The notes below the pieces were generated by a model that worked only from the letters and a program-made list of their open reading frames with translations, did no database searches and was not told where the DNA came from. Shown piece after piece: positions 17,731 to 26,583 of a stretch of DNA of 64,000 nt. Source of the stretch: JAJXWB01 sp037044955 (GTDB lineage: Bacteria; Pseudomonadota; Alphaproteobacteria; Rhizobiales; Beijerinckiaceae); contig JBAOHX010000002.1 of the NCBI GenBank assembly GCA_037044955.1, positions 1,488,001 through 1,552,000 of the forward strand, given 5' to 3'. Position numbers and translations under genes: made by a program. Each line of letters begins with the position of its first letter. Position 1 is the first letter of the stretch.

Positions 17731-18902
17731 GGCTGGTTCGCCGCCTCTTGCCGAAGCTCGGCGCGCGCGGCCTCGTCGCCCAGATAGAAGGGGCTGCGGC
17801 GATAGCGGGCGAAGAAGAAGCGCAGCAGGACGCCGAGCGCGGCAGCGACCGGCACGGCGACGATCAGGCCGGTGAAGCCGAACAGCGAGCCGGACGCCAG
17901 AAGCGCGAACATCAGCCAGACCGGATGCAGGCCGACGGATTCCCCGACCAGCTTCGGCGAGAGCACGTTGCCCTCGAGGAACTGGCCGGTGGCGACGACG
18001 CCGAGCGCCATGGCCAGCATGGTCCAGTCCGGCCAGCCCTGCACCAGCGCGACGATGGCCGAGACGACGAGCGCGCTGAGCGAGCCGACATAGGGGATGA
18101 AGCTGAGGAAGCCGGCGGAAATGCCGATCAGGAAGCCGTAGTTGAGGCCGATCAGCGTCAGGCCGAGGCCGTACCAGAGGCCCAGAAACAGGCAGACCAG
18201 CGATTGCCCGCGCAGGAAACCGGCGAGCGCGGCGTCGACGTCGCGGGCCACCGTGCTGACCTCGGGGAGATAGCGCGGCGGCACGAGCGTCTTCACCGAG
18301 TCGATCATGTGGTTCCAGTCGACGAGGATGTAGAAGGCGACGACCGGCGTGACGACGATGAGCGACAGCAGGCCGACCAGCGCCGCGCCGCCCGTGATCA
18401 GGGATTTTGCGAAAGCGCCGAGCCATTTGGCGGCGTCGCCGGCGAAATCGCCCAGCGCCTTCTGGATATCGCCCGGATTGCCGGAGCCCAGCCCCAGCTT
18501 GGCCGCTATGTCGCCGCCCCACGACGTTTCCAGAATCCTCGAGCTCCAGTCGGACACCAGCGCCTGCAGGCGCAGCACGATGCGCGGCAGGTTGTCGACG
18601 AAGGCGGAGAGCTGGTGGCCGAGGATCGGGCCGATGAACACCAGCGCCAGCACGACGCATATGATCGAGACGGCGAGAATGAACAGGGCCGCGCCGAGGC
18701 GGTTGAGGCCGAGGCGCTCGAGCTTTTCGGCGACGGGATCGAGCAGGTAGCCGAGCGCGATGCCGGCCGCGAACGGCATCAGCACGCCGGAAAACAGGTA
18801 GAGAAACAGCGCGACCGCCAGGATGGCGATGGCCCAGGGCGCGAAATCGGCCAGACGCGGCCCGCGTTCGGCGACCGTCACGGGCGGCGGCGGGCTCGGC
18901 AT
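17727..18902 (-). CDS. AI-2E family transporter (PerM-like)
   Basis: A polytopic inner-membrane protein of about 391 residues in the PerM/AI-2E exporter superfamily. It has paired N-terminal helices, a soluble central region (residues about 90-180) and the conserved GLNYGFLIGISAGFLSFIPYVGS and LVGESVGLHPVWLMFALLASGSLFG segments. Family roles include autoinducer export and Na+/H+ antiport; which applies here is unknown. Two starts are possible, 18902 (five bases after pgsA) and 18932 (overlapping pgsA). It overlaps hdaA by four bases. Confidence 0.88.
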   Translation of the reverse strand: MPSPPPPVTVAERGPRLADFAPWAIAILAVALFLYLFSGVLMPFAAGIALGYLLDPVAEKLERLGLNRLGAALFILAVSIICVVLALVFIGPILGHQLSAFVDNLPRIVLRLQALVSDWSSRILETSWGGDIAAKLGLGSGNPGDIQKALGDFAGDAAKWLGAFAKSLITGGAALVGLLSLIVVTPVVAFYILVDWNHMIDSVKTLVPPRYLPEVSTVARDVDAALAGFLRGQSLVCLFLGLWYGLGLTLIGLNYGFLIGISAGFLSFIPYVGSLSALVVSAIVALVQGWPDWTMLAMALGVVATGQFLEGNVLSPKLVGESVGLHPVWLMFALLASGSLFGFTGLIVAVPVAAALGVLLRFFFARYRRSPFYLGDEAARAELRQEAANQP

Positions 18903-18907
18903 GCGTG

Positions 18908-19468
18908 TCAGTGGCCCATGTGCCTGATCCATGGCCCCAGATAGGCGCCCGCCGAAGCCAGCGTCAATGCCGCCACGACGTAGGTCATCGGCCAGAACCA
19001 GTAATCGCCGGAAAAGCCGAAGGCGCTGGCGCCGAGCACGGCGGCGGCGAAGGCGATCTGCAGCGTCGTGTTGATCTTGGAGATGTAGAGCGGCCGGATT
19101 TCCAGCGGCTTGTCGAACAGCCAGGCGATGATGACGCCGCCCAGGATCATGACGTCGCGCGAAACCACGAGGATGGCGAGCGTCGCGGGAATCGCGTGCG
19201 CCACGCCGAGCGCGACGTAGATCGACATCAGGAGCGCCTTGTCGGCCACGGGATCGAGAAAGGCGCCGAGTTCCGTCCGCAGGTCGAAGGTCTTGGCGAG
19301 CCAGCCATCGGCGGCGTCGGACACGCCGGCGATCAGAAAGACGAAAAAGGCGTCGCCCCACTGGCCGGCGACGATCATCGAGACGATGACGGGAACGAGC
19401 AGCAGCCGGCCGATGGTGATGATGTTCGGCAGGCTGCCGAAATTGCGGATATTCAAGCGCTTCCCCAT
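18908..19468 (-). CDS. CDP-alcohol phosphatidyltransferase
   Basis: A 186-residue integral membrane enzyme that transfers a phosphatidyl group from CDP-diacylglycerol to an alcohol, as in PgsA or cardiolipin synthase. The metal-binding signature is present at residues 51-76: D51, D54-G55, A58, G68, D72 and D76. Lys59 stands in place of the usual Arg of the DGxxAR motif. I use the ATG at 19468 (MGKRLNIRNFGSLPNIIT), as in PgsA-like proteins. It is followed immediately by perM on the same strand. Confidence 0.88.
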   Translation of the reverse strand: MGKRLNIRNFGSLPNIITIGRLLLVPVIVSMIVAGQWGDAFFVFLIAGVSDAADGWLAKTFDLRTELGAFLDPVADKALLMSIYVALGVAHAIPATLAILVVSRDVMILGGVIIAWLFDKPLEIRPLYISKINTTLQIAFAAAVLGASAFGFSGDYWFWPMTYVVAALTLASAGAYLGPWIRHMGH

Positions 19469-19564
19469 GCGCAGGCGCCGCCTGCCCGCGCCCGCCTGCC
19501 GCGCATATTTAGCAGGCGCCGCGCCACCGGGGTCAAGCGAAGCCGAAGCGTGGCCGACGGCCAA

Positions 19565-20614
19565 TTACCTCATCCGCTTGAGTTCTTCCGTCAGGGCCAC
19601 GTATTCGCGCAGCGATCCGTTGGTGCGGGTGGGGTCCTTCGGGCAGGCGTCGGCGCCCTTCTCGAACAGGTTTTTCGCACGCGGCTTGTCGGCTTTGGCG
19701 AGGGCGAGTTCGCCGAGATAGAAGTAGACGTTGCAGCGCCGCTCGTCGTCGTCGCCGGCAGTCTGGAGCAACAGGTCGTCGGCGGCGCCCAGCTCGAACA
19801 TGCGCGCCACCGTGCCGATCCAGTCCGCGCGTTGCAGCTTCTTCGTGTCCTCGACGAAACGCCTGACGGCGTCGGCCTTGCCGAGGCGCGCGCGGGCGAG
19901 GAAAGTCCATGCGGCGGCGTTCTGATTGAGCTCCGCGCCCACCGCGAGGTCCGGTTCGGCGGCGACGAAATTCCCGAGGAAGAACTCGGAATAGCCGCGC
20001 GCGACGAGAGCCTCCGCATTGTCCTTTTCGCGCGCGAGAATCTTGTCGTAGTCGGCGATGGCGTCGTTGAAGCGGCCGAATTCCTGCATCAGGCCGCCGC
20101 GATTGAGCAGAAGGTCGACGTCCTCGGACCCGGCGGCGACGGCCGCGTCGTAGTCGACCAGCGCGGCCGAGAATTCCGCGACGCCGAACAGAAGATCGCC
20201 ACGCAACCGCAGGGCGGCCGGGTTGTTCGGATGGCGCGCGAGAATCGCGGAATAATCCTCGTAGGCGACGCGCAACCGGCCGGCCTTTTCCGCGAGCCCG
20301 GCGCGCGTGACGCGCGCATAGGGATCGCAGGGGTCGAGATCGACCGCCTTGGTCAGCGAGTCCCACGCGGAGCCGAAATCGCCGGCAGTCGCTTCGGCCT
20401 GGCCGCGCCATAGCCAGGCGAGCGCATTGCCGGGCTCTTTGTCCGTGATGGCGCGCATCCGCATGACCAGCGCGAGGGGATTGCCCTCGGTCTTGCGCAT
20501 CTCTTCCGCCGCCTTCATCTCCGCGGATTGCGGCGGGCGCTTGTAGTCGCAGTCCTGCGCGGCGGCCGCGCCGCCGACGGCAAGGGCCAGACACAGGCTC
20601 AGGGTGCGCAACAT
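19565..20614 (-). CDS. Exported TPR-repeat protein
   Basis: A 349-residue protein with a signal peptide (LSLCLALAVGGAAAAQ, cleavage near residue 19) and tandem tetratricopeptide-like helices. Examples are ALAWLWRGQAEATAGDFGSA, ALRLRGDLLFGVAEF, DLLLNRGGLMQEFGRFNDAI and EALVARGYSEFFLG. It should be periplasmic and act as a protein-interaction scaffold; no enzyme motif is visible. It lies 96 bases upstream of the CDP-alcohol transferase on the same strand and is divergent from purM. Confidence 0.75.
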   Translation of the reverse strand: MLRTLSLCLALAVGGAAAAQDCDYKRPPQSAEMKAAEEMRKTEGNPLALVMRMRAITDKEPGNALAWLWRGQAEATAGDFGSAWDSLTKAVDLDPCDPYARVTRAGLAEKAGRLRVAYEDYSAILARHPNNPAALRLRGDLLFGVAEFSAALVDYDAAVAAGSEDVDLLLNRGGLMQEFGRFNDAIADYDKILAREKDNAEALVARGYSEFFLGNFVAAEPDLAVGAELNQNAAAWTFLARARLGKADAVRRFVEDTKKLQRADWIGTVARMFELGAADDLLLQTAGDDDERRCNVYFYLGELALAKADKPRAKNLFEKGADACPKDPTRTNGSLREYVALTEELKRMR

Positions 20615-20762
20615 GGGAATCTCCTCCCCTTACTCATACGCCGCTTGCGCGCCCGGCGCCTGTGCGCGGCTTCACGCGGCGCGCGAAACGGTTGATAGGC
20701 CCGGCCGCGCCTTGCCAGCGCGGCTGCGACCCGATAATCCCGCCGCAAAACCGGGGACAGCC

Positions 20763-21830
20763 ATGCAGGACAAGCCGAAGGACGGCCTCACCTATGCGCA
20801 GGCCGGCGTCGACATCGACGCGGGAACGCGCATGGTCGAGCTCATCAAGCCGCATGTGCGCTCGACCCGCCGCTCGGGCGCGGACGGCGAGATCGGCGGC
20901 TTCGGCGGCCTGTTCGACCTGAAGGCGGCGGGCTTTTCCGATCCCGTGCTGGTGGCGGCCAACGACGGCGTCGGCACCAAGGTGAAGATCGCCATCGACA
21001 GCGGCATCCACGACACGGTGGGCGTCGACCTCGTCGCCATGTGCGTCAACGATCTCGTCGTGCAGGGCGCGGAACCCCTGTTCTTTCTGGACTATTACGC
21101 CACCGGCAAGCTCGACCCGGAGGAAGGCGCGGCCGTGGTCAAGGGCATCGCGGCCGGCTGCGTCGACGCCGGCTGCGCGCTGATCGGCGGCGAAACGGCC
21201 GAAATGCCCGGCCTCTATGCGAGGGGCGACTACGATCTGGCGGGATTCGCCGTGGGCGCGGCCGAGCGCGGATCGCTGCTGCCGCGCTCGATCGAGACGG
21301 GCGACGTGCTGTTCGGCCTGCCCTCGTCGGGCGTGCATTCCAACGGTTTCTCGCTGGTGCGCCGGATCGTCGAGCGCACCGGCCTCGCATGGGACGCGCC
21401 CGCGCCATTCGCTGCCGGCAAGACGCTGGCGCAGGCGCTGCTCGTTCCCACCAAAATCTACGTTCGGCCCCTGCTCGCCGCGCTGAAGGCGACGGACTCG
21501 ATCCGCGCGCTCGCGCACATCACCGGCGGCGGCTTTCCCGAGAATATTCCGCGCGTGTTGCCGAAGGGACTCGGCGTTTCGCTCGATCTTTCCAGCATCC
21601 CGGTCCTGCCGGTGTTCGGCTGGCTTTCGCGCGAAGGCGGCGTGGCGGAAAAGGAAATGCTGCGCACCTTCAACTGCGGCATCGGCATGGTCGTCGTCGT
21701 GTCGAAGGCGCGCGCGGCCGAGGGCGAGAAGGCGCTGGCTGAAGCCGGGCTGTCTCCGGTCCGCATCGGCGAAGTGACGGAGGCTCACGGCGAGGAACGC
21801 GTGACGACGCACGGGGCGCTGAAGCTGTGA
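20763..21830 (+). CDS. purM: Phosphoribosylformylglycinamidine cyclo-ligase
   Basis: AIR synthetase, step five of purine synthesis, which closes the imidazole ring with ATP. The 355 residues show the family pattern: TYAQAGVDIDAG at the N-terminus, LVAANDGVGTKVKIA, VAMCVNDLVVQGAEPLFFLDYYA, ALIGGETAEMPG and ALAHITGGGFPENIPR. The ATG at 20763 gives MQDKPKDGLTYAQAGV, as expected. It is followed by a repeat and then purN on the same strand. Confidence 0.96.
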   Translation: MQDKPKDGLTYAQAGVDIDAGTRMVELIKPHVRSTRRSGADGEIGGFGGLFDLKAAGFSDPVLVAANDGVGTKVKIAIDSGIHDTVGVDLVAMCVNDLVVQGAEPLFFLDYYATGKLDPEEGAAVVKGIAAGCVDAGCALIGGETAEMPGLYARGDYDLAGFAVGAAERGSLLPRSIETGDVLFGLPSSGVHSNGFSLVRRIVERTGLAWDAPAPFAAGKTLAQALLVPTKIYVRPLLAALKATDSIRALAHITGGGFPENIPRVLPKGLGVSLDLSSIPVLPVFGWLSREGGVAEKEMLRTFNCGIGMVVVVSKARAAEGEKALAEAGLSPVRIGEVTEAHGEERVTTHGALKL

Positions 21831-21839
21831 GCGCCGCAT

Positions 21840-21935
21840 TGTCATTCCCGACGGCCGGCGCCGCCGGACGATCGGGAATCCAGGGCAAGACCCGCAATCC
21901 GGCGTGCTGGATCCCCGCTTTCGCGGGGATGACAT
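21840..21935. repeat. Palindromic repeat, family B
   Basis: A compound hairpin element, TGTCATTCCCGAC at the left and GCGGGGATGACA at the right, filling the purM-purN gap. It resembles the copies at 34918 and 44921 and could fold in the purM-purN transcript. Confidence 0.85.
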
Positions 21936-21972
21936 TCTTGATCGTCGGCGAGGTTGGCTCTGGAGCGCAGCC

Positions 21973-22588
21973 ATGAGCAAGAAGCGCGTCGCCATCCTGA
22001 TCTCGGGGCGCGGCTCCAACATGATGGCGCTGGTGGAGGCGGCCGCTGCGCCCGGCTTTCCCGGCCGAGATCGCGCTCGTCCTTTCCAACCGCCCGGACG
22101 CCGCCGGCCTCGAATGGGCCTCTTCACGCGACATTGCCGTGGCGACGGTCGATCACAAGACCTACGGCAAGGATCGCGAGGCGTTCGAGCGCGCGATGCA
22201 GGCGGTCCTGATCGAAAACCGTATCGACATCGTCTGCCTCGCCGGCTTCATGCGCGTGCTGACGCCGTGGTTCGTTGCGCAATGGACCGGCCGGATGCTC
22301 AACATCCACCCCGCCCTCCTGCCCTCCTATCGCGGCCTGCACACGCACGAGCGCGCGCTGGACGACGGCGTGAAGGTGCACGGCTGCACCGTCCATTTCG
22401 TCGTGCCGGAAATGGACGCCGGGCCGATCATCCTGCAGGCGGCCGTGGCGGTCGAGGATTCCGACGACGCCGATACGCTCGCCGCGCGGGTGCTGAAGGA
22501 AGAGCACCGCATCTATCCGCAGGCTCTGGCGCTGGTGGCCGCGGACAAGGTGCGGATTTCCGGCAATCGCGTGCTCGTCAAAATCTGA
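21973..22588 (+). CDS. purN: Phosphoribosylglycinamide formyltransferase (apparent +1 frameshift)
   Basis: GAR transformylase transfers a formyl group from 10-formyl-tetrahydrofolate in step three of purine synthesis. The N-terminus reads MSKKRVAILISGRGSNMMAL; one extra C near 22060-22066 (TTTCCCGGCC) breaks the frame after GF. The rest continues as AEIALVLSNRPDAAGLEWA and includes the catalytic LNIHPALLPSYRGLHTHERA and HFVVPEMDAGPIILQ. Removing one base gives 204 residues, a normal length. An intact purN is expected beside purM, so this is probably a sequence error. Confidence 0.9.
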
Positions 22589-22673
22589 TGGGCCATCTGG
22601 CTGCGGCCCCTGCATCGTCCTAATCTGTTCGACAGGCGAGATGCGGCGAAGATCGCGGCGCGCGGAGGAAAAC

Positions 22674-23354
22674 ATGTCGCTTGCCCTGCAGCCGGACGGC
22701 GAACCGCGCCGCGCCTTCGATTCGGCGGAAATGGGCGCGATGGCGCATCTCTATCGCGGCGAGGTCTATCGCTCGACCATCTGGCGCACGCGGCTCGACA
22801 ACACGACCAACTGGTCGATCGTCACCATGGGCATCGCGCTCTCCTCGTCCTTCTCCTCGCCCGAAGCCTCGCCGCTGCCGCTGATCCTCGTCGGCCTGCT
22901 GGTCGCGGTGTTCCTGAATTTCGAGGCGCGGCGCTATCGCTATTTCAACGTCTGGCGCGCCCGCGCGCGCTGGCTGGAGACGCATTTCTACGCGCCGATG
23001 CTGCGCGGCGAGGAGGCGCCCGCCTTCTGGCGCGACGTGCTCGCCAAGGACTATACGCAGCCGCGCCATCACATCTCGCTGTCGCGGGCGATGGGCCGGC
23101 GGCTGCGGCGCAACTACGCCTGGATTCTCGCGATCCAGACGGCGGCCTATCTCGGCAAGATCATCATCCATCCGGTCGCGGCGACGAGTTTCGCCGAAGT
23201 CGTGTCGCGCGCCGCCATCGGGCCCATCCCCGGCTGGGCGATCCTGGGCGCGGGCGTCCTCTACAACGGCGGCTGGCTCGTTTTCGCGCTGTGGTCGCTG
23301 GCGCAGGATCGCGCCAAGCACGGCGACGGGACCAAGCGAGTGGCGATGGGGTGA
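22674..23354 (+). CDS. DUF2270 family membrane protein
   Basis: A 226-residue protein of the DUF2270 type, with no known function. Hydrophobic segments lie near residues 45-80 (SIVTMGIALSSSF, LPLILVGLLVAVFLNFEARRYR) and near 150-220 (YAWILAIQTAAYLGKIIIHP, GWAILGAGVLYNGGWLVFALWSLA). Arg- and Trp-rich loops such as RYFNVWRARARWLETHFYAP are characteristic. The ATG at 22674 follows a strong GGAGGAAA site. It is 85 bases downstream of purN on the same strand. Confidence 0.75.
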   Translation: MSLALQPDGEPRRAFDSAEMGAMAHLYRGEVYRSTIWRTRLDNTTNWSIVTMGIALSSSFSSPEASPLPLILVGLLVAVFLNFEARRYRYFNVWRARARWLETHFYAPMLRGEEAPAFWRDVLAKDYTQPRHHISLSRAMGRRLRRNYAWILAIQTAAYLGKIIIHPVAATSFAEVVSRAAIGPIPGWAILGAGVLYNGGWLVFALWSLAQDRAKHGDGTKRVAMG

Positions 23355-23445
23355 AGATAGATGAACGCGGCATCGCGCTCGACTGATCTCGTCTGTATAC
23401 TCATAGGATGGATCAGACTGACAATCAGACGTCAACGATGACCGG

Positions 23446-23559
23446 AAGTGCAGCGAACGCGCCGCAAGGGCGGCAGCCGAGGACCTGCGTAAGCGGCGGC
23501 GCGGCGTGACGCTCAACGACGTCAGTTTAACGACTTTGATCTCCGAGGGACGCCGTTAG
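23446..23559 (+). pseudogene. Remnant of a small antitoxin-like gene
   Basis: In a 384-base gap (23355-23738) one open stretch reads AARAAAEDLRKRRRGVTLNDVSLTTLISEGRR and stops at 23559. This ending resembles the C-termini of small type II antitoxins, which finish in patterns such as SLKDLIEEGRR. The only upstream ATGs (23408, 23438) are in another frame, so it is either frameshifted or a fragment. No partner toxin is visible. The rest of the gap holds the family C repeat. Confidence 0.3.
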
Positions 23560-23587
23560 AGCATTTCATAAATAGGCGGAAACAACG

Positions 23588-23682
23588 CCGTCATTGCGAG
23601 CGGAGCGAAGCAATCCATCCACCGGAACTCGCTCAGATGAGGGGATGGATTGCCGCGTCGCTTCGCTCCTCGCAATGACGGC
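23588..23682. repeat. Palindromic repeat, family C
   Basis: GCCGTCATTGCGAGCGGAGCG at the left and a matching inverted arm ending CTCGCAATGACGGC at the right. The related copy at 53695 is more degenerate. Such elements are dispersed widely in alphaproteobacterial genomes. Confidence 0.85.
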
Positions 23683-23738
23683 GATACGATTCTACCTCGT
23701 CATGAAACGCACTCGGGTCTCTACCGATCGAGAGCACT

Positions 23739-24308
23739 TCAAATCTCTCCCACCCGCAGCAGAAAACTCTGGTGCGTGTCGATCATGATCTTCTTGCCCG
23801 TGCCTTCGCCGGCCTTTGTCTTGTCGAGCGTGAAACTGTCGAAGCGATAGTGCTTCATGCCCCAGGAATCGAAGAAATAGACGGTGCGGCCGGCGATGCG
23901 GTCGACCGCGGTCCAGTGGTCCCAGGGATCGCCGAGACCGACGATCCAGACGGCGCGCCCTTCCCCGTGCGCCGCCAGTTCTTCGCGCAACCGCTCGAAA
24001 TAATCTTCAACGCGCGAAAATTTCGTGCGCATCAGCGGCGCGCCCCAGAGCAAGCGCGCCTTGTGCTTCTTCTGCGTCCATGCGTCGGCGATGCGGAACA
24101 GGCGGTAGAGCGTCGGCACGCCCGTGCCGTCCCAGACGATCTGCGGGAAGAGATCGCCGACGCCCTTGCACAGAACTTCCAGCAGCCTCTCGTCCTGCTT
24201 CTCGGTATGGCCGAACATCAGCTTGCAGGCGTTGAGCGTGGCGTAGATCGAGCACAGCCCGTCGATGTCGCCCTGCTCGACGGGCAGACGCGCGCGTTTC
24301 CTGGTCAT
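23739..24308 (-). CDS. Putative papain-like cysteine peptidase, uncharacterised
   Basis: No named family is certain. The 189-residue protein has the layout of a papain-fold peptidase: Q12 and C19 in EQGDIDGLCSIYATLNA, H131 in GDPWDHWTAV, and D147 in YFFDSWG. That gives a Gln-Cys-His-Asp order and spacing typical of C39-like or NlpC-like enzymes, and the Cys heads a helix. There is no signal peptide, so it is probably cytoplasmic. I chose the ATG at 24308. It starts 7 bases after the stop of the molybdopterin oxidoreductase, so it is the second gene of that transcript and may act on or with that enzyme. Confidence 0.6.
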   Translation of the reverse strand: MTRKRARLPVEQGDIDGLCSIYATLNACKLMFGHTEKQDERLLEVLCKGVGDLFPQIVWDGTGVPTLYRLFRIADAWTQKKHKARLLWGAPLMRTKFSRVEDYFERLREELAAHGEGRAVWIVGLGDPWDHWTAVDRIAGRTVYFFDSWGMKHYRFDSFTLDKTKAGEGTGKKIMIDTHQSFLLRVGEI

Positions 24309-24315
24309 GCTCGGC

Positions 24316-26406
24316 TCAATCGCTCTTGTGCAGCCAGACGCGATTGTCGTGGAAGGCCGCGCCGCCGAAGGGCGCGGTGGCATCGTCGCCGGTGAGCACG
24401 TTGATGCCGTGGCCGTCGACGAATTTCGAATTGGGCCAGACGCCCTCGGCGACCAGCACGCCGCGCTGCACGCCGTCGAACAGCCGTGCGTGAAGCCGCG
24501 CCTGCCCGCGCCCGTTGCCGAGCATGACGAGATCGCCGTTCGCTATCTCGTGCTCGGCGGCGTCGGCAGGATGGATCATCACCTCCGGCCGCTTTTCGCG
24601 CGCCAGCGATTCCGGCGTTTCGGTGAAGGACGAATTGAGGAAGTTGCGCGAGGGGCTCGTGGCGAGACGGAAGGGATGATCTTCGTCCGCCTCTTCCGTC
24701 ACCGCCCAGTGGTCGGGCAGGCGCGGCATGTCCCGCCAGGGGCCCTGCGGACCATTGTTGGAGAACGGCACGCGCGGCCAGTCCGGCTTGAAGCGGAATT
24801 TCTTGTCCGGCCAGTGGAAGCCGTCGCGGTAATGCGCCTTGTCGAACGGCGGCTGCGCGTCGATCCAGTTGACCTTCTCCAGCGCCTCGAGGCCGCCCCA
24901 GCCGGAATCCTTCAACGTGCGGTCGATCAGTTCGCGCGGGGTCATGTCGAAGCCGCGATGCTCGGCGCCGACGCGCCTGGCGAGCGCGCAGATGACCTCG
25001 TGATTGGACCGGCACTCGCCGGGCGGCTCGATCAGCTTCGGCCCGAAGCCGATGTATTGATGGCCGCCGCCTGGATAGAAATCGTCGTGCTCGAGGAACA
25101 TGGTCGCCGGCAGCACGATATCGGCGAGTTTCGCCGTGTCCGTCATGAACTGCTCGTGCACGGCGACGAACAGGTCTTCGCGCGCAAAGCCGCGCAGGAC
25201 CTTGTTCTGGTCGGGGGCGACGCAGGCCGGGTTGGTGTTCTGGATCAGCATGGCGGTCACGGGCGGGCCGTGATGCAGGGCGTCCGCCTCGCCGGTGAGG
25301 ATCGCGCCGATGCGGGACTGATCGAGGACGCGCACGGAGCGGTCGACGACGTCCTGGCCCTCCACCACCATCTGCTTGAGATTGTAGATCGCGCCGTTGT
25401 TGTGGAAGGCGCCGCCGCCCTCGTAGGCCCAGGCGCCGGTGACGGAGGCGATGCAGCTCGCCGCATGCATGTTGGCCGCGCCGTTGCGCTGGCGCGAAAA
25501 GCCGTAGCCGAGGCGGAAGAAGGTGCGCTTGGTGCGCCCGACGAGCCGCGCGAATTCCTCGATTTCGGCGACCGGCAGGCCGGTGATCGCGGACGCCCAT
25601 TCCGGCGTGCGCGTCTGCAGATGCGCCTCCAGTTCATCTGGAACATCGGTGTATTGCGCCATGAACTCGCGGTCGGCGTAGCCTTCGCGAAACAGCACAT
25701 GCATGACGGCGCAGGCGAGCGCGCCATCCGTGCCGGGGCGCAGGCAGAGCGCGAGATCGGCCTGCTCCATCGTGGCGTTGCGATAAACGTCGACCGCGAC
25801 GATCTTCGCCCCGCGCTCTTTTCGCGCACGAATTGCGTGGGTCATGACGTTGACCTGCGTCGCCACCGCATTGGTGCCCCAGATGACGACGCAATCGCTT
25901 TTCGCCATCTCGCGCGGGTCGGGACCGGCGAGGCGGCCCGTGCCGGCGATGTAGCCGGGCCAGGCGAGATTGACGCAGATGGTCGAATAATAGCGCGAAT
26001 ATTTCTTGGCGTGCGTCAGGCGGTTGAGCCCGTCGCGCATCACGCGGCCCATCGTGCCGGCGTAATAGTACGGCCACACGCTTTCGGCGCCGTGGCGCTG
26101 CTCGGCCTCCAGGAATTTCCGCGCGATCGTGTCGAGCGCCTCGTCCCAAGAGATGCGCGCGAACTGGCCCGATCCTTTCGGGCCGGTGCGCTTCAGCGGA
26201 TGGACGAGCCGGTCGGGATGATGGACGCGCTGGGCGTAGCGGGCGACCTTGGCGCAGACGACGCCGGCCGTATAGCTCTGCGCCTCGGCGCCGCGGATGC
26301 GGCCGATGCGGTCGGGGCCCAGCACTTCGACGTCCAGCGCGCAGACCGACGGACAATCGTGCGGACAGGTCGAATAGCGACGTTCGAGTCGTGCGGGGGC
26401 GTTCAT
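24316..26406 (-). CDS. Molybdopterin-dependent oxidoreductase (formate dehydrogenase-like)
   Basis: A 696-residue member of the DMSO reductase superfamily. An N-terminal [4Fe-4S] site is formed by C14, C18, C22 and C51 (CPHDCPSVC and VVCAKV). The bis-MGD-binding body follows: RISWDEALDTIA, VVIWGTNAVATQ, IVAVDVYRNAT, and the C-terminal dinucleotide-binding domain FRLATSPSRNFLNSSFTETP. There is no twin-arginine leader, so it is cytoplasmic. The substrate is not evident; the family includes formate dehydrogenases and thiosulfate or sulfoxide reductases. The ATG at 26406 yields MNAPARLERRYSTCPHDC. It is cotranscribed with the papain-like gene and divergent from the globin gene. Confidence 0.88.
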   Translation of the reverse strand: MNAPARLERRYSTCPHDCPSVCALDVEVLGPDRIGRIRGAEAQSYTAGVVCAKVARYAQRVHHPDRLVHPLKRTGPKGSGQFARISWDEALDTIARKFLEAEQRHGAESVWPYYYAGTMGRVMRDGLNRLTHAKKYSRYYSTICVNLAWPGYIAGTGRLAGPDPREMAKSDCVVIWGTNAVATQVNVMTHAIRARKERGAKIVAVDVYRNATMEQADLALCLRPGTDGALACAVMHVLFREGYADREFMAQYTDVPDELEAHLQTRTPEWASAITGLPVAEIEEFARLVGRTKRTFFRLGYGFSRQRNGAANMHAASCIASVTGAWAYEGGGAFHNNGAIYNLKQMVVEGQDVVDRSVRVLDQSRIGAILTGEADALHHGPPVTAMLIQNTNPACVAPDQNKVLRGFAREDLFVAVHEQFMTDTAKLADIVLPATMFLEHDDFYPGGGHQYIGFGPKLIEPPGECRSNHEVICALARRVGAEHRGFDMTPRELIDRTLKDSGWGGLEALEKVNWIDAQPPFDKAHYRDGFHWPDKKFRFKPDWPRVPFSNNGPQGPWRDMPRLPDHWAVTEEADEDHPFRLATSPSRNFLNSSFTETPESLAREKRPEVMIHPADAAEHEIANGDLVMLGNGRGQARLHARLFDGVQRGVLVAEGVWPNSKFVDGHGINVLTGDDATAPFGGAAFHDNRVWLHKSD

Positions 26407-26583
26407 GCCCTGCATGATCGCCCCTGTCGCCGCCAGCGGCAAGCCGAAGCGCGCCGGCGCAGCGTCAGCGGCGCCATAATAATAGTCAATGCAATGGCTT
26501 GCGTATGTGGCCGGGCGGCTTACAAGTCACCATACCCATGGCCAGATTCCTGCCGACCGCGCAGGACGATGCGGAGACCGTCA

